Shown in pieces: positions 51,641 through 61,860 of a stretch of 64,000 nucleotides of DNA (position 1 is the stretch's first letter; each line of letters starts with the position of its first letter). Source of the stretch: Triticum aestivum (lineage: Eukaryota > Streptophyta > Magnoliopsida > Poales > Poaceae); NCBI RefSeq assembly GCF_018294505.1, contig NC_057797.1, positions 125,803,116 to 125,867,115 on the forward strand. The letters run 5' to 3'. Below the pieces are notes generated by a model. It saw only the letters and a program-made list of their open reading frames with translations, was not told the origin of the DNA and did not search any database. Both the position numbers and the translations under genes were made by a program.

Positions 51641-52097
51641 GTTTCCATCACCTGTTCCGTCCAAGCCCTCCCGATGAACATGACCACGCATTCCGTTCCG
51701 ACCCAGCCGGTTGGCTCCCACGCGTTCCTTTGCCTCTCGATGAACACAACGCATTCCGTTGCCTCCCCATGAACATGACGCATTCCATTGCCTCCCCATG
51801 AAAACGACGACGATGCTGTTTCTCCGTTCCGACCCAGCCATGTACACGAGCCCTGGCCGTACGTATGCGCGAGTAGGCGTTCGAGACCCCACCCATATGT
51901 ACACATACGTGGCCGTATTTTCTTTCTTGCACCCTGGCCGTTGTACGTACGTGTACATGCTACATGCGCGCCTCTACTACGACACGTACGCGCCTCTACT
52001 ATGACACGTGTGTGCCTCTACATCCACCAGTATATATGTACGTACACGTTCGCGACCAGAATGACAACACTACGTACACTTCGACCAGGTGGGTCCC

Positions 52098-52310
52098 GAC
52101 TATCAGGCACTTCCTTGCATGCGAAGATGTAGCTGGTGGGTTCCAGCAGTCAGGGGGGCGAATCGTTTTTTTCCCGGACGCACTTCCTTGCGTGCGAAGA
52201 TGTAGCTGGTGGGTCCCAGCAGTCAGGGGGGCGAATCATTTTTTTGCTCGGACGCACTTCCTTGCGTGTGAAGATGTAGCTGGTGGGTCCCAGTAGTCAG
52301 GTGGAAACGT
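52098..52310 (+). repeat. Three tandem copies of a ~74 bp unit
   Basis: CACTTCCTTGCGTGCGAAGA or variants begin at 52108, 52181 and 52255, each followed by GTAGCTGGTGGGTCCCAGCA and CAGGGGGGCGAATC-like sequence. The third copy diverges at its end. Confidence 0.88.
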
Positions 52311-52311
52311 T

Positions 52312-53582
52312 TTTTTCAGGAAATACGGTGGCCCGTCCGGTGGGTCTCCACTGTCAGGTGGAGGAATCATTATTTTGCGCATAATAAGGAGGCACTTCCT
52401 TGCTGCGGCCGTGGACCCAGCTGTCAGCCTCTCCACGTACAGTCCACGTCCGATGGAAGTCGTTCTTTGACCACGTTGACCATGCCGCGCCGAGAGTACC
52501 ATGATGGTGGACGACGACGAGGACTAGGAAGGGGACGACTCGGAGCCGGGGAAGACGCAGCAGTGGTTGCCCACGTGAAGAGGAGTACGAGGGTTCACTG
52601 GTTCGGCTGTGGTGTGAGGCTGCTGTCGCCGCAGAATAGCAGGGGGTGTGGGTGAGTAGAGGGATGGCCTGGCCAGCGGTGGGAGTAGTAGGGCGCGGTG
52701 AGGCCTCCGCGGCATCACAGCTGGCCACAGGAGGAGGAGCACGCGGCACGACCGGCGCTGGTTTGGGCGGCTGGAGCAAGAAGACCAGAGGTTGAAGAAG
52801 CACTACGGCCGTTGGATGAACATCGTATGGTAACAGGAGATAGAATCGTTCATATTGACTAAGTTGACAAAGCCCTCCGTCCCCGTCAATTTGGTAGGCC
52901 CACAAGTCAGCCTCCTACTATGCTGGGTTCCAGCTGGCAGGGGGAATATTCATTTTTTTGTGCGTAATAAGGAGGCACTTCCTTGCGTGCGAAGATAGCC
53001 TTCGTGAAATATAGAGGCCCTTCTGGTGGGTCCCAGATGTCAAGTGGAGGAATCATTATTTTGCACGTAATAAGGAGGCATTTCCTTGTGTGCGGCCGTG
53101 GACCCAGCTGTCAGCCTCTTCACGCACAGTCTACTTCCGATGGTGTCGTTCGTTGATCACGTTGACCACACCGCACCGAGCGCATCCAAGGTGGTGGACG
53201 ACGGCGAGGCCCCGGACAACAATGAGCCGGAGATGGGAAGATGCGGGAGTAGAGTCACAGACGGAGAGGTGTACGAGGGTTAACTGGTTCTAGTGCGGTG
53301 TGGTTCGGCAGTAGGTGGAGAAGAACAGGAGGTGTGGAGGGATGGAGGGATGGCCTGGCCAATGGTGGAGTAGCGCTTCATAGCGAAGCGTGCTAAGCAG
53401 AGCTGCTAGCAGCAGGAGGCGGGAGGTGGTCCCGGCGACGCTGGAGGAAGAAGACGAGAGATTGAAGATGGATGCCGGTCGTTGGATGTAAATCCAATGG
53501 CTAACGTGTCAGAATCATTTATTGACTAAATTGACAACGACTTGTGTTGGCTTTGACCCATTGGCCCACATTTCAGCCTCCA
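52312..53582 (+). repeat. Large tandem duplication, ~0.6 kb units
   Basis: Two diverged copies lie at about 52312-52912 and 52998-53582 (offset about 686 bp). They share GGAGGAATCATTATTTTGC, GCGGCCGTGGACCCAGCTGT, CACGTTGACCA, CGTTGGATG and AGTCAGCCTCC-like blocks in order. No coding function is evident; open frames are discontinuous between copies. Confidence 0.8.
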
Positions 53583-54223
53583 AAAATGTGGCACGTATTC
53601 AACCCATTTTTTTCATAATTTACAGTCTTTTTTTTTGCGCGATAGAATTTACAGTCAATTTGATTTTTTTTGAATTACAGTCATTAGCTGAGCTGGGTGA
53701 ACAAATAATGTAGCGTCCATGCGGCCCATTTATTTTATTTCCTAAAAAATTACAGGCCATTTTCACATTCTCGAAATGCACGATTTTGGTGGGCTGATTC
53801 TAATTATAATGTTGGGTTGGGCCAGCAATGTTATCAAAAAATAAAAAGGGCTGAGCATTTTGTTATAAATATATTTAAAGAATAAGTGATATTATTACAT
53901 TCGTCCTTAAATCTTACCAAGATTTTGTGCACAATCACTAGGATTTTCGTGCCAAAACAATCCAGGATTTTATTTGTTAAGAAATTATTTTTATAAGTTA
54001 ATAAGATGTGGGATATTGTTTTCTTACATATGTAAGTGTCTGTTAAATATATGATGACAATAAAAATAATATATAATAACATATAAAATAATTTAAATAT
54101 ATATAATATAGTTAGAAGGGAAACATAAGTTGGACCTGGCGTTCCTATTCTTATATAGAAAAATAGAACAAACCTCTGCGTTTTCTTCAAAAAAATACAT
54201 AAATTGGGTTGCCAAAAATAAAA
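53583..54223. other. AT-rich sequence without genes
   Basis: Includes TTTACAGTC-type repeats near 53620-53690 and a very AT-rich patch with ATATAT runs around 54060-54115. No open frame with sense was seen. Confidence 0.5.
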
Positions 54224-54282
54224 CCTCGGATGGGAGGTCCATAGGCCGGTCGATACATGGCCTATGGACCTCCCATCTGAGG
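54224..54282. repeat. Strong 24-bp hairpin
   Basis: The left arm (54224-54247) and right arm (54259-54282) pair with one mismatch in 24 around an 11-base loop. The arm contains GATGGGAGGTCCATAGGCC. Outside the arms pairing stops. It could be a cruciform, the core of a small fold-back element, or an RNA hairpin. Confidence 0.85.
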
Positions 54283-54566
54283 TCGTGGACTGCGCATGTT
54301 AAAAATGACAACCTAGACGGGGCAGCCCAAAACCACGTCCAACACTTGCCAAAACTCCGTCCCTCGTTTTCTCTGTGTTTCGCACACTCGACATTGTGTG
54401 GGTATTTTGACTGTGCATCATATGAAGATGTGCTATGCATGAATGTTGATCAGCATGATGTTAACTGGCTGGTAGTTCCATTTTCGACCATGAATAAAAC
54501 TTCCAATATGATGTTAACCCTGTTTGAAAAGGCCGTGTTAATATAAATGCTTTGCCTTTGAAAGTT

Positions 54567-54630
54567 GTAGTTTCTTATCTGAAACTGAACTTGCAGTTTC
54601 TTATCTGAAACTGAAACTTGCAGTTTCTTC
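54567..54630 (+). repeat. Short tandem repeat of ~26 bp
   Basis: GCAGTTTCTTATCTGAAACT occurs as two full copies, and a partial third. Each unit is itself a small inverted repeat (AGTTTC..GAAACT). Confidence 0.85.
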
Positions 54631-54888
54631 TGTGAGAATCACATTGTCTGCACTTTTATACTCATATGAAACTACATTTTTAAGTGCTAAAAATAAATCT
54701 CTAGAATTCATAAAATACTTCATATGCTCAATACTGCAAATCTGAAATTCAAAAGACATTCATATCTGAAAGTACTCTCAAAATACACAACACAAAACAC
54801 AATTCACAACCTGCAAATACTGACAACCCTAAGCTCCTCCTGACAATTCACAACCTGCCCGACTATTGGGCTGGGGGGCAACCCCCTC

Positions 54889-55365
54889 CTATTCCTCAGC
54901 GGCAGACAACTGCCCCGTGAGACGATGTGAACGGCGAGGGAGACGATGGCGGGGAAGCGTCGTCGGGCCAACTGCTTTTCTCCTCTTGCAGTTGGGTTCG
55001 GTCGACGAAGACTCCACCGGCTCGCTCTGGCAGGACACCCTCACAAATGGCACCTTGTAGATGCTCGATCCTTCAATCTCTGGTGGATGCTCCATCTGGG
55101 ATCGATACTCCCACCACCGCTCCCTCACGATCGGATTCGGTGAATCTGTTTGCTCCATGGCCCAGAGGAGCAGCTTTATGTACTCCGGCGCGACTCCCTC
55201 CGGGAGTATCGCCGCCTTTTCGCTCTGTTACAGATATTTGGCCATGGATGTCGCCGTCGCCGCTAGTTGGTCCTTGTTGTCAAACCAAGACTGTATCTCC
55301 AACATCCTAGCTAGCTTCACAGGGTCGCCGTCTGCGATCCTCACGTATTGGTTGTACTCCTCCAT
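54889..55365 (-). pseudogene. Uncharacterised 158-codon ORF with one internal stop
   Basis: From the ATG at 55365 the frame reads MEEYNQYVRIADGDPVKLAR, then stops at one TAA about codon 46. It then continues in the same frame to a TAG at 54889. Text after the stop is protein-like (EYIKLLLWAMEQ, IVRERWWEYRSQMEHPP) and ends in a basic Arg-rich tail (RHRLPRRSHRL). I recognise no family. It could be a pseudogene, or start at the downstream ATG (55158) giving 89 aa. Upstream, a purine-rich tandem repeat (55395-55580) occupies the would-be 5' leader. Confidence 0.45.
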
Positions 55366-55394
55366 CGATCTACTTCTCCACAGCACCTTCACTC

Positions 55395-55580
55395 ACCGGC
55401 GGTGGTTTTTGAATGGAAGAGGAGAGGAGCAGCGCTGGTTTTGGATTAGAACGGGAGAGGAGCGACGCTGGTTTTGGACTGGAACATGAGAGGAGGGGCG
55501 GTGGTTTTGGAATGGAAGAGGAGAGGAGCGGCGCTGCATTTAGATTGGAACAGGAGAGGAGCGGCGGTGGTTTAAGAGGA
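55395..55580. repeat. ~38 bp tandem repeat, GAGAGGAGCGGCG type
   Basis: About five imperfect units, each with GGTTTTGGA.TGGAA followed by GAGAGGAGCGGCG-like sequence. Confidence 0.85.
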
Positions 55581-55896
55581 GAAGATAATTAAATCACCAC
55601 ATATTAGTCCCATTTTATTAGTCCTGCTGTAATTAAATCACCACATATTACACTGATTCCACTGCTCGTTGCATACGCTGATTGGGAGAAATAAATACCT
55701 AGTCGTAGCATGCACTAGGGATGTGCGCGTGAGGCTTGCATGCGGCTGCATGCGGAGGGAGGCGAGACGATTCAATTAATTAATGCCACTCCTACTCGTC
55801 CTCACACGTCCTTCAATACTATGGCGGTTCGCTCCTAGTTGTCCCGTCCATTCACATTACGGCAGTTCCACTAATCCTAACCCTCCTCCCAAATCC

Positions 55897-56616
55897 ATGG
55901 CGTCCCAAATCTCCACGATCGGCGGTGAGTACAAGGTTATAACCATTACCGATGATGAGTTTGACGTCATCTACACCCATTCTTCCGCGATGGTGAAAGG
56001 ATGCCTTTCTCGCTTCAGATGCATGTTCGAAGACTCAGATGATGAGTGGGTCACTGGGCTAGATGTTGAGTACACCACAGTCCCAGGACCAGAGAAGGAT
56101 CTAAAGGACGAAGAGAGGAAGAAGCCCACCGTGATCCAGGTTTGCGTGCATGACTTATGCTTGGTCTACCACATATGCCATGCCGACGTTAAGTGCCAGG
56201 ATTTTAAGGACTTCCTCAAGAGCAACCTAGTCAAATTCGTTACCGTAGACTTTGGTAATGACAAAGACGTCCTGCATCGGATAGGCCTCGTTGTAGGCAA
56301 CACCTTCGACCTCCAGAAGAATCGGTTGGTGTCCTCTCGTCAGCCTTCAATGCTGACCCTGGCAGGAGCCATGGTTCATCCTTCGTACGGTAAACTGGAG
56401 AAACCTTCATACACGTTTCATCGTCATGCATGGCAGTGAAATGTACTAGATATAGACCACATCCACTACGCTGCAATGGATGGCTACCTTTGCTTCAATA
56501 TCTACAAGGGTTGGATGAAGAGCAACAGCCAAGTGTGCGGTTCAAGCAAAGAAGTATCGGCCAAGAGGAAGAGGGACAAGGACGAAGTCGAGGACATGGA
56601 CGAGGACTCCGAGTAA
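55897..56616 (+). pseudogene. DEDD-type 3'-5' exonuclease-like gene with one in-frame TGA
   Basis: From the ATG at 55897 (context ATCCATGGC) the frame is open for 180 codons, meets TGA at 56437-56439, then continues in the same frame to TAA at 56614. The full span is 239 residues plus the read-over stop. The first part has the Exo I acidic pair in GLDVEYTT and the following VIQVCVHDLCLVYHI strand. The second Asp-containing block is near VTVDFGNDKDVLHR. The part after the TGA has YAAMDGYLCF, which fits the Exo III Y-x3-D motif, and a Lys/Asp/Glu-rich tail (KRKRDKDEVEDMDE). Werner-like exonucleases of plants have this order. The truncated product would lack Exo III and so probably activity. An assembly error or a real allele are both possible. 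Confidence 0.72.
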
Positions 56617-56942
56617 GGTGGCAGTGCCGTTGCTCATGGTGGTTCTAATGCAGTGTCTACCGGAATAGTTGCAAAGTTTAATTTCAGGTGTGCTTAATTT
56701 AATTTGAGGGGTGTGTTGTGCTGAGCCCCCAGCAGAACTATGTTATGTTTCTTCTCGTTACTTTAACTCTTCAGTACATACATATTAGTATTTCTTTCAT
56801 TTCATCTTTTAGTTGGTATAGTACTACCACTCGTTTCTTCACATTATATACGTACAATATATATGGCCAACATCATATAGCCAGCAGTTTAGTTGTCAAA
56901 GAATTTCAGGGTGCTTAGTTTTGTCAAAGAATTCCAGGATGC
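56617..56942. other. 3' flank of the exonuclease-like gene
   Basis: AT-rich. A TTTGAGGGGTGTGTTGTGCT block near 56702 recurs at about 57297, on the other side of the MITE. No gene is seen. Confidence 0.5.
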
Positions 56943-56945
56943 TTA

Positions 56946-57287
56946 GAGGGTGCTTGGATCCAAGGGACTTATTTTAGTCTGACTAAAAATAGTCTCTTTA
57001 GGAGGCTAAAGTTCCAAGCACCCCTGACTAAAGAGGGGCTAAAACTAGTCTTGAGACTAAAATTTTTTAGTCAGGGTACCCCTACTAAAATGTGGATTAG
57101 TCCTCTCTCTACTCATTTAACTCCTCTCCTTTAACACAGGCGAGTTCTGGATTAGAGGGTTTGGAGGATAATAAATGCTCATTAACTTGATTTTAGCCTT
57201 TTTAGTATTTGGATCCAAGCATGGATGAGGCTAGCATGTTTTAGTCCCACTACTAGTCATGGGACTAAAACATATCCAAGCACCCTC
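56946..57287. mobile_element. PIF/Harbinger (Tourist-type) MITE
   Basis: 342 bp with inverted ends GAGGGTGCTTGGAT and a TTA duplication at 56943-56945 and 57288-57290. Internal GACTAAAA/TTTTAGTC repeats are present. Confidence 0.88.
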
Positions 57288-57290
57288 TTA

Positions 57291-57865
57291 GTTTTATTTG
57301 AGGGGTGGGTTGTGCTGGACACCATTATTGTGACTAGCCTTTTTAATAGTACTACATGCATAATTTGGCGACGAGCGCTCTCTATATGTACCACCTTTTT
57401 TAATTTCAAGTTTTGCTCCATGGCGCAATCCATCGATACTACTGCTGTACAAAAGTATACATTTTTAAAAGGCTAGAGGGCGGGGTAGTCTAGCTTGGTC
57501 GGTTTCACGAGAGGCGAGGGCCTTTGTGATTTGACGGCTCATTACTGCTGGAAGGCGGGGCCTTGTGATTTGACTGCTCATATAAATGCGCCGACGACCT
57601 GATCGAGGAGGAGCAAAGAACCGTGCGGTATACTCAAGTTTTCCACTGGAGTAGTACTGCGACGGAGGAGCACGAAACACGGCAGCCCAGTGCCATATGG
57701 CGATAAAAAACGATCTAATTTGCTAGTCATCTCATTGTTAGCATTGTTCTATTCATTCCCTCAAAAAAACATTGTTCTATTCATGCCTCGCAGAGAACGT
57801 GACACGTGCGGTGAAACACCCGAAGCAAAAGATGAAACACAGGAGCAAAAGAAGAAGGAAGATTA
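57291..57865. other. Intergenic sequence, no gene seen
   Basis: Short open frames only. Two copies of CCTTTGTGATTTGACGGCTC-like sequence (about 57520 and 57560) form a small local duplication. Confidence 0.45.
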
Positions 57866-58602
57866 TCACCCCAAATGATCTAATTCGCCGCGGTGTCCTA
57901 ACTGCTTCTTCATCGCCTCCACGACCTCCATCTCCTTGCGTGTCTCCTCCGCCATCTTCTTCATTATGTCCATGACGTGGGATTTCTCGATGCGAGCCTT
58001 CATCATCTGTTCCATGGCCGCATTACGTACCTTGACAGCATCTGGGTGCTCTATGCGGAGCTTCGCCAACTCCTCCTTCTGTTCCATGATGAGGGCCTGC
58101 AGCATCTTCATCAAGGAACTACTATTCTCATGAAGCCTCTTCCAGCTGGCGTTCTTCTCCTTCAACAGGTCGATCTCGTGGCAGAGCTTCGCCTTGTCCT
58201 CCTGAAGTCGCAGGATTTCGCCGGTCGCCTTCTTCTCCGAGGCAATGCTCTTCTTCAGCAGCATCACCAAGCCGGCGGTCAACTCCCCATGCTGATTGAG
58301 CTCAGCGGGCATTTCGTCGAGGCTCTCCTTCAGCAACTCCATCAAGCCTTGGATGCACTCCTTCTGCTTATTGAGGTGCTTATTGAGCTGATCGGGCATG
58401 CCGTCAAGGGATAACGACTCCAGCTCCGCCGGCTCGGCATGTTCGCCTCTGCGGCTAGGGCGCTCCTGGGAGCCATCGCCTGCCCGTGAGAGATCTTTCG
58501 AGGTCTCTGCGTGGCGGCGAGCCCTCTCTTTTTTCCCGCAGCCTTGGTTGCCGCTCCCTTGTAACAAGTAGTTCTCGACCTAGAGCTCTGCTCACCGGCC
58601 AT
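57866..58602 (-). pseudogene. Coiled-coil protein gene, probable frameshift near the N-terminus
   Basis: The ATG at 58602 starts a basic N-terminus (MAGEQSSRSRTTCYKGAATK) in one frame. The long helical part is in another frame that has no upstream ATG after a stop at 58580-58582. The switch is probably around 58430-58460. The long part (about 185 residues to 57866) is rich in Glu, Lys, Leu and Met with heptad-like spacing: LESLSLDGMPDQLNKHL, EILRLQEDKAKLCHEIDLL, LMKMLQALIMEQKEELAKL, MDIMKKMAEETRKEMEVV. It should form a coiled coil. No enzyme motif is seen and I do not recognise the family. An unseen intron instead of a frameshift is possible. Confidence 0.5.
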
Positions 58603-59381
58603 GGCAACGACGGATGAAGAAGAAGCACTTATGAGGAGGAAATGTAGAGTAATTTTCGGTTAGGTAGTTCCCATTTTTATAACCTAAGTACTAGCACTAG
58701 TACTAATACCTGCATAGTGGGAACACGTTCAGGTTTGGTACGTACTAGTAGGTGTGAGCAGGCTTTCGAATGTGATGGGAACAAGGTAAAGATTAATTGA
58801 TGGTTTTGGTTTCGAGGCCCGAAACGGCTCCCGATGAGTTTAGCGGAACATAAATTTCAAGTACTACACTGCTCAAATGCGTAAATATTATGTTACTGTC
58901 AAAAATTGGCACAAAATACAAAGGAGACCAATGGAAGTACTACTAGCAACCCACGATTTAACTACTCGCATGCGCGTAGTGGAGTAATAATGTCTTTCTT
59001 CCGCCCTCACGTCCACTCAATTTGCATGCGCTGTATTAATTGACCATCAATAAAGTGAACGACTTTACACGCGTCAAATTATCACATGGGGTGGATCTTG
59101 GTACAAAATTGCGTCCGCCCGTGTACCCGCGTGTGCGTGCAAAGGAATGAGTGCGTGCGTGGCGTGCGTGCACAGCTTCACTTCGTGCATGTACCGGCAG
59201 TATGGCTCAGGGAGGACGAGTATATTCTTCTGGAACTAGCAACACGTTACTGTGATCAATCCACGCAAGGAGGTCGCGACAACCCCTCCACATGTGCCAC
59301 GTGGCTTCATGAACTGTAACAGAGACACCGTGTAGTGTGCCATTGGTATTCTAATTTACGTGTTTTGCACATACTCGAAGT
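58603..59381. other. Intergenic sequence, no gene seen
   Basis: Short unrelated open frames only. Contains CATGCGCGTAGTGG-like and GCGTGCGTG-rich stretches near 58970 and 59150. Confidence 0.45.
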
Positions 59382-59549
59382 ACTAGTAAGGTACATGTGC
59401 ATTGCACGCATCAGATTTTGCAACCAAATTATGAATAAATACCACACTATAGCATGTAAGCTCCGAGTCATATATGCCTGATGTAGCCCTTCGTTTAATT
59501 CTTATAGTTCATCTCATTCAAAATCAATTAGTTTTTATAAAAAAGCTAA

Positions 59550-59827
59550 GAACGCGGGAATAGGAAAAACATGGGATTATAGTGGAATGTCGTCTTGAAT
59601 CCTACAGGATTGTACGAGTGTTTGTTTGTGCATAGAAAAAACACAGAATTCTTTCAAAGAGGTTTGAGTGGATGAGATGTTTCCTATGAAATCTAGTGCA
59701 AATGAATCATATGGAAAAATTCCTATGGTTTACAATCCTACGAATCAAACAACCAAGATAGGAAAAATTCCTAATGATTAGAATCCTCCAAAATTCCTTT
59801 GAGAATCCTTTGAGTCAAAGAAGCCCT
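59550..59827. mobile_element. Nested MITE in the left arm, TAA duplication
   Basis: 278 bp missing from the right arm. It is bounded by TAA (59547-59549 and 59828-59830), where the right arm shows a single TAA, so the empty site is visible. It is rich in AGGAATTTTTCC-like inverted stretches; the terminal repeats are poor. Confidence 0.78.
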
Positions 59828-60032
59828 TAATCTATTTTATGATTCATGGAATTGTGCGTTGTAAAGCATAAAGTAAAAAAAACAATGGCAATTCAACTAG
59901 AAAAAAAGTTTGGGCAGTTATGATACGGAAGATTCTAGAACAAAAGAGAACCACTGTTGTTTTGAGGTTTGTGCATTATGCTTAAGTTCAACCATGGAGT
60001 CTGCTAGATTGTACATGTGGCAAAATCCGGTG

Positions 60033-60140
60033 GGGGCTAGAAGATGGTGCGAGGGGCCGAGTGGAGGGAGACTATGAAGGAATGCACAAGTGCGAGATCG
60101 ATATTTAGAGAGAGGGGGCGAACACGTGCGCTGTTGCGCG
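60033..60140. other. Left part of the fold-back loop
   Basis: Non-coding and purine-rich; nothing recognised. Confidence 0.4.
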
Positions 60141-60332
60141 CAGTGGCGGAGCCATGAAAAATAAATGAGCTAGGGGGCCAAGCATTGCTAATCCTTTACA
60201 AGGAGGGTCAATTCATGAACTTAAACCATTTTTAGCAGCAATTGTCTAATGATCACATTCATATTAGCCTCGATATATAGTGATGTTAGGGGGGAGGGGG
60301 CAGGGCCCTTACTGCCCCTGTCTTCGCCATTG
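60141..60332. mobile_element. Short TIR element, CAGTGGCGGAGCC type
   Basis: 192 bp from CAGTGGCGGAGCCA to CTGTCTTCGCCATTG, whose ends are imperfect inverted repeats. Flanks GTTGCGCG and TGCACGCG are similar but not identical 8-mers. Confidence 0.6.
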
Positions 60333-61193
60333 TGCACGCGTCTGAGAGATGAAGCGGAAGGCATGGATGATGAGAGGGGGACGTTGGATATATAATTAAT
60401 GTGGGTGTATTAGCTATATATGTTAATCCTATATAGAGAGGTATAGATTGATCGATGTGGACGTGGGAAAGAGGGTGAGACCTCACTGGATATATCGATT
60501 GATCGGTTTGTGTGGAAAACTATGAAAGACCTAGCTATATACACACATACATAGAGGAACATCGATCGTTGCGCATGCACGCGTGAGAGATAAAGAATGC
60601 CCGATATGATGGAGAGGGGGATGTGTGTGGGTGTGTGCCTTCATGGGAGACCGACCTGAAGAAAAAGATTGCATGCGTGCGATGGATAATGCCGACTGGT
60701 AGTGTTTGTGCATGCATGCACGAGAGAAAGTTAGTGGTGCAATTATAAAGAGAAGACTACTGTGTGGTTGTAAAAGAATGGGTGAGGACATAATCAATGT
60801 AAAGTTGAATTCAAATATTTGAATAAGAGATCCTGATGTTTGAAACCCATGCATGCATGAATATAACGGAGATCTGCGCGGTGTGGTTTGGAAACGAGCA
60901 TGTTGTAATGTATACACATTGAACAAGGTCAGACTGATTTGAATTTGAGATACCGATGGCAGACATCATTTGGCCACATCGCATCCGTGCATGGACACAA
61001 TATTCTAATTGGAGATGATGGGAGGCTTTCGCATCACATATCTATATCTATACCCTATATATATATTATATATTATATTCTTTTATATTGTGTGCGGGTA
61101 ACTTTAACCTTGAAAGATGGTCGTTGGATGAGGCAAATCCGATGGTCCAAAGATAGCAAATTTGAGCACTACTGGCCGTTGGATATCATCTAG
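60333..61193. other. Right part of the fold-back loop
   Basis: Non-coding, with many short GATCGAT, GTGTGTG and ATGCATGCATG motifs and an ATATAT run near 61060. No open frame with a domain. Confidence 0.45.
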
Positions 61194-61655
61194 ATTCCAC
61201 TAGATTTCGCCACATGTATAATCTAGAAGACTCCATGGTTGAACCTAAGCATAATGCACAAACATCAAAACACAAGCACTTCTTATTTGTTCTAAAATCT
61301 TCCGTATCAGAATTGCCCAAATGTTTTTCTACATGATTTGCCATTATTTGTTTTTACTTTATGTCTTACAACGCACAATTCCATGAATCTTAAAATAGAT
61401 TAGCTTTCTTATAAAAACTAGATGATTTTGAATGAAATGAACTATAAGAATTAAACGAACATCTACATCATGCATATATGACTCAAAGCTTGCATGCTAT
61501 AATGTGGTATTTATTCATAATTTGGTTGCCAAATCTCATGCGTGCAATGCACGTGTACCTTACTCTAGTCTAAATGGTGTTTGTGTGTGTGTTGTGCGTG
61601 TTGAGGTGCAAATTGTCTTTTTTTGGGTACACGTTAAGCTTGTTCTTCCGAAATT

Positions 61656-61860
61656 TCAAGCCGCGCCTTGTTATGCCGAAAATTCAAGCTAGCGTCTCTG
61701 TCTATCGTGCTGCGAAACTCCCGCCTCTTCAACCCGCGCCTTGTTAGCCCGAAATATTTAAGATATATCTTTGTCTCGTTGTGCTCCGACAACTCCCTCC
61801 ATCTCAACCCGCGCCTTGCTATTCCGAAATTACAACGCGCGCGAAAACTCCCACCTCCTG
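61656..61860. repeat. ~74 bp tandem repeat, CCGCGCCTTG type
   Basis: Three imperfect copies of CCGCGCCTTGTTA..CCGAAA at about 61662, 61735 and 61806. Each is followed by an ACTCCC.CCTC-like end. Confidence 0.85.

Larger units (their letters stand above)
50200..53582 (+). mobile_element. CACTA transposon end with subterminal and internal repeats (right end not found)
   Basis: A terminal inverted repeat begins CACTACAAAAAAAGACACAT at 50200, right inside the retroelement ORF. The 3 bases before it (ATA) would be the target duplication. It is followed by the subterminal repeats expected of CACTA elements (CTGAACCCGATCGA, then GGATGAACAGT-type units). No TTTTGTAGTG end was found to the right, so the element is truncated, rearranged or misassembled across the N gaps. 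No transposase was recognised. The right boundary given is a guess at the end of the repetitive part. Confidence 0.6.
59382..61569. mobile_element. Large fold-back element with ~0.38 kb inverted arms
   Basis: Left arm 59382-60032 (with a 278-bp MITE inside) and right arm about 61194-61569 are reverse complements over about 370 bp. Examples are GTAAGGTACATGTGCATTGC at the left against GTAAGGTACACGTGCATTGC read from the right, and TGATACGGAAGATT in both arms. The loop (60033-61193) has no gene. Target duplications were not clear by eye. Long arms fit a Mutator-like or other fold-back element, which I cannot decide. Confidence 0.75.

Noticed and set aside
54889..60340. Candidate CACTA right ends (TAGTG at 58712, 58975, 59332, 60283)
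   Set aside because: None is preceded by the T-rich complement of the left end, and no ATA duplication follows.
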